In this document: positions 6,562-11,159 of the stretch, piece after piece | How positions within the stretch are numbered: the stretch's first letter is position 1 | Layout: the number at the start of each line of letters is the position of its first letter | Origin: Nitrososphaerota archaeon | GTDB lineage: Archaea > Thermoproteota > Nitrososphaeria > Nitrososphaerales > CADDZS01 | Direction: 5' to 3' | DNA: 11,159 nucleotides | NCBI GenBank assembly: GCA_013288145.1 | Contig: JABDCJ010000064.1 | Span: 1,543-12,701, forward strand | Translations under genes and position numbers: made by a program | Notes under the pieces: model-generated | The model's input: the letters and a program-made list of their open reading frames with translations, nothing else | Told to the model about the DNA's origin: nothing | Databases searched by the model: none

Positions 6562-7494
6562 TTACTCTTTAGGAACTGGAACCTTCTCCACCGTTTCAGA
6601 TACCAATTGCACCGGGGAGAGCTCCTCCGAAAGAGCTTCAGGCGTCAGAAAGATTCTGTGCAAGAATACAAAGGGCACCAGGAATTTTACGTCGTCCGGA
6701 ATCACGTGGTCTCTGTTATCCAAAAGCGCCATGGCGCGAGAACCCTTGTGCAGCGCAATCGCGGCCCTAACGCTTGGCGGAGCTTTTATGTTCGGGGACT
6801 TTCTGATAAACTCACAGAGAGATACAATGTAATTCTTCACGGCCCCAGAGACAAATACCGCGCGAGAGGTACCAATTTTAGAAACAACTTCTTGTGGCTC
6901 AAGAATTTGTCCGCAAACATTCGTTTCAATTTCATCTATCCTACTCAGAATGCTAATTTCTTCTTGCAAACTGGGATAACCCATGTGTATTGAATAGGCA
7001 AACCGATCAGACTGCACTTCACTTAGTGGATAAGTTCCAGGCGAGCCATATGGGATCTGAGTTGCTATCACAAGATAGGGGTCCTCGAGTTTCGTTGTTT
7101 CCCCTTCGAAGCTAACCTGTTTTTCCTGCATTGCTTCAAGCAGTGCCGACTGGGCTTTTGGAGTGGCTCTGTTCAACTCATCGACCAAAATCACGTTGCC
7201 GAATATTGGCCCCTTGCGCAACTCGAACCGACGGCTCTTCTGATCGTAAACTAGAGTTCCAAGGATATCAGCGGGCAGAGTGTCCGGAGTCATCTGAATT
7301 CTTTTGAACACGCCACCTATCGTTTGTGAGAATGCCTTGGCTATTGTTGTCTTGCCCAATCCCGGGCTTCCTTCAAGCAGAATGTGCCCCTGGCTCAGGA
7401 GAGATACAAGCATCACCTTGATCACTTCTTCTCTTCCGATTACCGTCTTTGAGATCTCGTCGGTAAACCGCTTGCTAAGGTCAGCGTATTCCAT
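6562..7494 (-). CDS. moxR: MoxR-family AAA+ ATPase
   Basis: This 310-residue cytoplasmic ATPase is a usual length for the family. Counting from ATG 7494, Walker A is GSPGLGKT (42-49), Walker B is VILVDE (101-106), and the Arg-finger segment is GTYPLSEVQSDRF (153-165). The lid carries APPSVRAAIAL with the sensor-2 Arg near 243, then HVIPDDVKFL (263-272). The sensor-1 segment, usually ATQNP, reads ATQIP here (Ile147), which is unusual. ATG 7494 is chosen because GGGAG stands just upstream. A GTG at 7518 would add eight residues. The gene overlaps the end of the DUF4350 gene by 14 bases and precedes DUF58. MoxR proteins act as chaperone-like ATPases for partner proteins with vWA-like folds; here the obvious partners are the DUF58 protein and the cytoplasmic domain of the DUF4129 protein. 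Confidence 0.93.
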   Translation of the reverse strand: MEYADLSKRFTDEISKTVIGREEVIKVMLVSLLSQGHILLEGSPGLGKTTIAKAFSQTIGGVFKRIQMTPDTLPADILGTLVYDQKSRRFELRKGPIFGNVILVDELNRATPKAQSALLEAMQEKQVSFEGETTKLEDPYLVIATQIPYGSPGTYPLSEVQSDRFAYSIHMGYPSLQEEISILSRIDEIETNVCGQILEPQEVVSKIGTSRAVFVSGAVKNYIVSLCEFIRKSPNIKAPPSVRAAIALHKGSRAMALLDNRDHVIPDDVKFLVPFVFLHRIFLTPEALSEELSPVQLVSETVEKVPVPKE

Positions 7495-8590
7495 ATTTCT
7501 CCCTATCCTTTCTGACACGGGCTAAAATATCCTTGTTAAACGATGATGTTTCACTGCTAGACGAGGCTTCGAAGCTCTTCACCGATCTTTTTCTTCTTTT
7601 TCCAGCACCTATTGCCCCTGTGTATACAGGCAACAGCAAGAGAGCTGCTCCAGCAAAGCCGAGAGTGAGCAGATAATCAAGCGGGAACCGTGATATCACT
7701 GCAAAAATTGAGGCGATTTCAGTTCTTAAGACCCCTTCAGTGTTCACCTGCCAGTGAGACGAATCCAAGTAAACCGTTGAATTAGAAAACAGATTGCCGA
7801 TAAGGATTTGATTATTTGCTATCTTCCAAATCGGATTGGTGAAGAATTGGGAATCGCCGACGACAATCACAGTCCCTTTTCCAATTGTTTGCAAAGCAGC
7901 CAGGGGAAGTGGTCCCTTCGCGATAGGCTTTAGAGCAACAGAGGCTGCACCATTTAGTATCTGGAGCAAGTTTGGTGAACCAAGCAATTCCGTTCTATTT
8001 GCATCAAAACTTTCAGGGCTTGAGCTTGCGACCACCAACGCGGATGATCCGCGTATGATCGTTAGGGGGCTAGGTTCATCCATCGCAATTCCCACGACTC
8101 CAGCGAGAAATCCGTATTGATTTGACGTTAAATGCGGCACAATTGCAGTTGGCAGCGAGGGCGCCTTCCAGTTGTACACAGGGTCATTGACAGTCAAATT
8201 CGTTAGAATGCGTATGCCGAGGCCCATTTGATCCAAGAGATAATTGGATGTTCCCAAATTATCCGCAATTACGAGGGTTCCACCCTGCCCTACAAAATTT
8301 TTCACATTGAGCGCATCCGATTGGCTGAACTGTAAGATTGGCTGAATTACTAGCAAAACGCTCCTGTTCGTTCCTTGTTGCTGTGGGAGAACGACTCCGG
8401 TTGAACTTAGATGTATGTCGTATTCGGAAAAAACATCGTGCAGGCCATTCCAACCATAATTGTTAGGGCTGAAGGAAACTGCGTCGGGAGCATAGGATAC
8501 TAGAAGGATGAAAAGTATGATAGAGATAACAAAAGATCCAATTATCGATCTTACTAGATCTGGATGAGGAATTCTTCGGTTCTTCAACAT
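7481..8590 (-). CDS. DUF4350 domain membrane protein
   Basis: The protein has 369 residues from ATG 8590. I prefer this start to ATG 8608, because GGGAG lies eight bases before 8590 and nothing comparable precedes 8608. The ATG at 8608 does touch the previous stop as ATGA. One membrane helix is at about residues 10-28. An outside domain follows with the DUF4350 pattern: SFSPNNYGWNGLHDVFSEY near the start, a Rossmann-like core with LLVIQP and QGGTLVIAD, and later GKGTVIVVGDSQFFTN. A second helix (about 300-325) leads into a short, basic, Ser-rich cytoplasmic tail. DUF4350 proteins accompany MoxR and DUF4129 in bacteria and archaea; the fold resembles a glutamine amidotransferase-like domain, but I see no catalytic triad and claim no enzyme activity. 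It lies between the DUF4129 and MoxR genes in a tightly packed operon. Confidence 0.82.
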   Translation of the reverse strand: MLKNRRIPHPDLVRSIIGSFVISIILFILLVSYAPDAVSFSPNNYGWNGLHDVFSEYDIHLSSTGVVLPQQQGTNRSVLLVIQPILQFSQSDALNVKNFVGQGGTLVIADNLGTSNYLLDQMGLGIRILTNLTVNDPVYNWKAPSLPTAIVPHLTSNQYGFLAGVVGIAMDEPSPLTIIRGSSALVVASSSPESFDANRTELLGSPNLLQILNGAASVALKPIAKGPLPLAALQTIGKGTVIVVGDSQFFTNPIWKIANNQILIGNLFSNSTVYLDSSHWQVNTEGVLRTEIASIFAVISRFPLDYLLTLGFAGAALLLLPVYTGAIGAGKRRKRSVKSFEASSSSETSSFNKDILARVRKDREKYGIR

Positions 8591-8604
8591 AATTTTAGCT
8601 CCCT

Positions 8605-10578
8605 TCATTTGTTGGAAGTTTCAGATTTTGATATGCCAACGTTCCACACCGTCTTTAACTCTGCGAGCATTTTCTCAGCTTCATTTACTCTGGATTCATC
8701 AAAATCCTTCGAGTAAAGATAATCTTCAACAATCAAAGAAATCCAATAGAAATTGTCCTCTAGAATGTCAAGTGCCTTCACCTCATTCATGATTTCTCTT
8801 ATCGTCGAGCTATCTTTGAATGCAATGTGAAATCTGTTCGTTGCCAATAAGAGCGCATCCTTATAGATCCAAATCAGATGAGATTGCCGAGTGGTGTCAT
8901 TTGCCACCGTCTTGTTCAAAAAATCATCAACAGAATGGCTCTCCAACTGGTTCTTTTTTGGTTCATCTTCCATAGGCTTCTTAGCCAAGCGCATGCTAAG
9001 CTTTGGCAGCAGATCTAAATTTCTTGCTTCGTAAACTGTAATGCCTAAAACAAGAACTGGAAGAAAGACCCATAGAAGATTGAATACGCTCAGCTTAAGC
9101 TCAACTTTTCCGGAACTTACATATGGTTGAGCTGCAGCGACGCTCGCTGTCAAGTTTCGACCAAACGCAAAATCCCAAATTGAAACCGGGACTATGATGC
9201 TAAACCCTCCTGATCGATTCGTTGTCGCGGGAAAAGTTCCCCACGGCGAGTTTATAGTAACTCGTGCGTCTGCGAGCGCTGAACCATTTGCTTCAACTTT
9301 TCCCAAAATATTCGCGCTAAAGCCGGAGAGGGAATAACTCGGAGCACGTACAGTGATGTTGATTGGTTCATGATAGACTTGGATCGAGGTCAGGTTAAAC
9401 GACGGTCCGAAAGCACCTTGAGGAGCAAAAGCTGCATACACGTAAACGGTGCCGTCAGTTGCATTTGCAGGTACGGTCAGAGTTTTTGTGAAAATACCTT
9501 TCGTGTCTGTCGTGGTGGAATAGGATTGATTGTAGAATGTAATCCTCACAGGAGCATTGGGAAGAGGAACACCCGATTTTGAGCTGAGATTACCGCTAAC
9601 GGTAAAGTTGAAAGTTGGCAGATAAGCAGGAGGATCTCCAATAATTATCTGCGTTTGATTGAACAAGATCGTGAAGTACAAATAATTTGAAACCTTGCTC
9701 GCAAGTTTGATTGTAGAATTGCTTGCAACAAAAGCCCAGATCACTCCAACAGTTTTGTAGACAAAGGGAATGCTCAGATTAGCCTGCAAGTTTCCATTAT
9801 TCGAGGTAACAGTCGTTCCAATGAGAGTCCCATTAAAATAGAACAAGACAGATTGTCCAGCTAACCCAAAGTTTCCTCGAGTCAAGTTCCCATAAATTAT
9901 CACGCTTCCACCGGTCTGAATTGTCTTCTGTGGAGATGAAATGGTGAGATTTACATCGGGAGAGCTACCGGTGCCATAAACAGATGCAAGTATGACACTA
10001 AGATTCGAACACTCTGCGAGTAATGAAGAGATCTCTGCTCTCACCAATCCTGCTCCACTCGAATAAAGTAAAACTGGAACGCCTAGGTTTGATAGGGCCG
10101 GCGTCGTAGAGTTTTCAAATTGAGCAAATGTGCTCTCCGAATTATTTGCCTGTAGACAGCCCGCTGCTAGTTCTAGGCTTGCGTTGGTGAACTGCTTTTC
10201 TTGGATGGATTGATTTGTTTGGTTAAGATATCCTAGAGCAAGTGGAATTGAGATGTTCAAGTTAGAAATTTGGTCAATGCCTTGAGTCGCGGTGTGATTC
10301 ACGGTACTCGGTATGTTTAGCAGTCCAAAACTTTCTACGCCGGAAGAAACGTTATTGAATTGTCTTTCACCCAGCCAGGTAAGAGATGAGTTGTAATAGC
10401 GCGCGAGACCGCTAAGATCGTACTGTTGTTTAATGGAAGCGGGGTTTTGAATGTCCGCCCACGGTGCTGGAACGTGGAGTCCGGTATAGGCTCCTCCGGC
10501 AACTATCACAAGCAAAAGAAACGCAATGATCACCGATTCAATAACAAGTTGTTTTGAGCGTCCTCTCGAATTTTTCAT
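8605..10578 (-). CDS. membrane protein with Ig-like ectodomain and C-terminal DUF4129-like domain
   Basis: This 657-residue protein is the largest member of the operon. A signal anchor is at 10-33. A mainly helical outside segment (45-200) is followed by about three Ig-like/carboxypeptidase-regulatory-like beta repeats (roughly 205-305, 310-402, 404-492), each with the 'pattern of nice linker, NAPVRITFYN or ADARVTINSP, then a Gly turn' seen in surface proteins. A second helix is at 497-516. The cytoplasmic tail (550-645: IWIYKDALLLATNRFHIAF, then TIREIMNEV) matches the style of DUF4129, a domain paired with MoxR and DUF58 systems and often with transglutaminases. No transglutaminase Cys-His-Asp domain is present. 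About 25 N-glycosylation sequons lie in the ectodomain, consistent with surface exposure in an archaeon. ATG 10578 starts two bases after the small membrane protein gene. The DUF4129 match is by pattern, so moderately sure. Confidence 0.72.
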   Translation of the reverse strand: MKNSRGRSKQLVIESVIIAFLLLVIVAGGAYTGLHVPAPWADIQNPASIKQQYDLSGLARYYNSSLTWLGERQFNNVSSGVESFGLLNIPSTVNHTATQGIDQISNLNISIPLALGYLNQTNQSIQEKQFTNASLELAAGCLQANNSESTFAQFENSTTPALSNLGVPVLLYSSGAGLVRAEISSLLAECSNLSVILASVYGTGSSPDVNLTISSPQKTIQTGGSVIIYGNLTRGNFGLAGQSVLFYFNGTLIGTTVTSNNGNLQANLSIPFVYKTVGVIWAFVASNSTIKLASKVSNYLYFTILFNQTQIIIGDPPAYLPTFNFTVSGNLSSKSGVPLPNAPVRITFYNQSYSTTTDTKGIFTKTLTVPANATDGTVYVYAAFAPQGAFGPSFNLTSIQVYHEPINITVRAPSYSLSGFSANILGKVEANGSALADARVTINSPWGTFPATTNRSGGFSIIVPVSIWDFAFGRNLTASVAAAQPYVSSGKVELKLSVFNLLWVFLPVLVLGITVYEARNLDLLPKLSMRLAKKPMEDEPKKNQLESHSVDDFLNKTVANDTTRQSHLIWIYKDALLLATNRFHIAFKDSSTIREIMNEVKALDILEDNFYWISLIVEDYLYSKDFDESRVNEAEKMLAELKTVWNVGISKSETSNK

Positions 10579-10580
10579 GA

Positions 10581-10829
10581 TCAGTGACCTCCCAGGATCG
10601 CCAGCACCCTCTGCGCCACGTAGAATGCAAAAAATGCCAAGAGTATGAACCCCAGGACGTCAACCTGGATTCTGAATTTTGGATTTAGTATCAATCTCAA
10701 AGCAAAGTAAAGTATGGCAAAAGAGCTTACGAACAATCCAATATCGCTAGTGTTGAGGAAGGTAAGTACCGTGAACGGAATCATTGCGGCAATCGCGAAA
10801 ATAATAACAAAGCGCCCCCGCGAATCCAT
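10581..10829 (-). CDS. small three-helix membrane protein, first gene of the MoxR operon
   Basis: This 82-residue protein has a short charged start (MDSRGR) and three hydrophobic segments at about 7-24, 30-48 and 56-76, joined by a basic loop (NPKFRIQVD). I do not recognise a family. ATG 10829 has GGGGAT close upstream and a TATA-like box about 33 bases before it, so it is probably the first translated gene. The next gene begins two bases after its stop, which suggests translational coupling and co-function with the DUF4129-like protein. It could be a membrane subunit or assembly factor of the MoxR module. That is inference from position only. Confidence 0.7.
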   Translation of the reverse strand: MDSRGRFVIIFAIAAMIPFTVLTFLNTSDIGLFVSSFAILYFALRLILNPKFRIQVDVLGFILLAFFAFYVAQRVLAILGGH

Positions 10830-10860
10830 CTCGATCCCCGGATTAGATCAGAAATGCCCG

Positions 10861-10868
10861 AAAATATG
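10861..10868 (-). promoter_or_regulatory. likely TATA box of the MoxR operon
   Basis: On the minus strand this reads CATATTTT. Transcription would begin about 25 bases downstream, near 10838, giving a very short leader with GGGGAT before the ATG at 10829. It sits between the hairpin after the upstream gene and the first operon gene, the expected place for a promoter. Confidence 0.4.
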
Positions 10869-10888
10869 AGGGTTACTCGACGTGACTC

Positions 10889-10908
10889 TCTAGTCTCAAG
10901 AGACTAGG
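10889..10908 (-). terminator. inverted repeat directly after the partial upstream gene
   Basis: CTAGTCTC and GAGACTAG (10890-10897 and 10900-10907) are perfect inverted copies two bases apart, with one extra T-G pair outside. As RNA it would fold with about seven pairs and a four-base loop. It begins two bases after the stop of the minus-strand gene at the window edge. There is no T run, so termination is uncertain. It could also be an operator upstream of the MoxR operon promoter. Confidence 0.35.
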
Positions 10909-10910
10909 TT

Positions 10911-11150
10911 TCAATCAATAACTTCAAGCGTGAGACGAATTAGAGCAGGATCAAATTTTTCATCGATAATTTTCACTGGAAGTCCCCTCGCAGCGGAAAC
11001 TACACACGCAGCAACGCAGCTAACAGGCGTGCCGAGGCATTCGTTGAAAAACGGTGATTCTGATGAGAGCGCGGGCTTTTTTATTTGGATCTTCACAAGA
11101 TCTCTCTTAGGCTGTTCAATTTCAGATTTGTTCAACGCTCCCTGATTCAC
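10911..11150 (-). CDS. unrecognised protein, C-terminal part or short complete gene
   Basis: The visible frame gives 79 residues from GTG 11150, which has GAGG five bases upstream and could be a true start. However, the frame stays open to the window edge (three more codons), so the gene may begin outside. The N-terminal half is charged (IEQPKRDLVKIQIKKPAL). The second half holds NECLGTPVSCVAACVVSAARG (residues 36-56), with cysteines at 38, 44 and 48, and ends in a beta-like, acidic stretch. I do not recognise the family. The Cys spacing (C-x5-C-x3-C) might bind a metal or cluster, but no known motif matches. It is followed by a short inverted repeat and then the MoxR operon promoter. Confidence 0.45.
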   Translation of the reverse strand: MNQGALNKSEIEQPKRDLVKIQIKKPALSSESPFFNECLGTPVSCVAACVVSAARGLPVKIIDEKFDPALIRLTLEVID

Positions 11151-11159
11151 GTCTTCCTC

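Noticed and set aside
6541..6993. 150-codon plus-strand frame opposite the end of moxR.
   Set aside because: It is antisense to the conserved MoxR lid domain, and its Arg-rich, irregular composition is typical of a shadow frame.
8605..10578. Transglutaminase domain in the DUF4129-like protein, expected by analogy with related operons.
   Set aside because: No Cys-His-Asp transglutaminase segment can be seen; the ectodomain is beta-repeat-like.

Overview
The window is most likely a piece of an archaeal chromosome. Supporting signs are TATA-like boxes about 25 bases before probable transcription starts, purine-rich Shine-Dalgarno sequences mixed with GTG and TTG starts, secreted proteins rich in N-glycosylation sequons, and membrane proteins of the archaeal GT-C glycosyltransferase type. 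A Thaumarchaeota/Nitrososphaeria-like or related TACK lineage is my guess. No marker gene here proves it.

Layout: positions 141-1551 (+) hold a GT-C-like membrane protein whose C-terminal part continues in another frame, so the gene is either frameshifted or mis-assembled. It converges, with an 11-base overlap, on a minus-strand pair: a secreted LamG-domain protein (1541-2365) and, upstream of it, a 622-residue multi-pass GT-C-like protein (2415-4283). A divergent intergenic region leads to a small plus-strand gene (4488-4736) for an exported peptide with a pure His/Asp tract. It has its own TATA-like box and a palindromic, U-tract terminator. A 330-base convergent spacer (4737-5066) carrying two strong hairpins separates it from the next unit.

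From 10829 down to 5067 runs a compact minus-strand operon. Its order is: small three-helix membrane protein, DUF4129-type membrane protein with a large Ig-like glycosylated ectodomain, DUF4350 membrane protein, MoxR AAA+ ATPase, DUF58 membrane protein. Gaps and overlaps are 2 bases, a 4-base ORF touch, 14 bases of overlap and 55 bases. This is an archaeal version of the widespread MoxR-DUF58-DUF4350-DUF4129 module. A MoxR ATPase probably acts in the cytoplasm on DUF58 and the C-terminal domain of the DUF4129 protein, while the ectodomains of the membrane partners face the cell surface. The molecular job of the module is not established.

At the right edge (10911-11150 or beyond, minus) lies the C-terminal part of an unrecognised cysteine-containing protein, followed at once by a short inverted repeat. 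I see no tRNA, rRNA, CRISPR array, insertion sequence or integrase. The points most worth checking are the frameshift in the first GT-C gene, an Asn-to-Ile change at the sensor-1 position of the MoxR ATPase, the His/Asp peptide, and the two-way foldable hairpin after the DUF58 gene.
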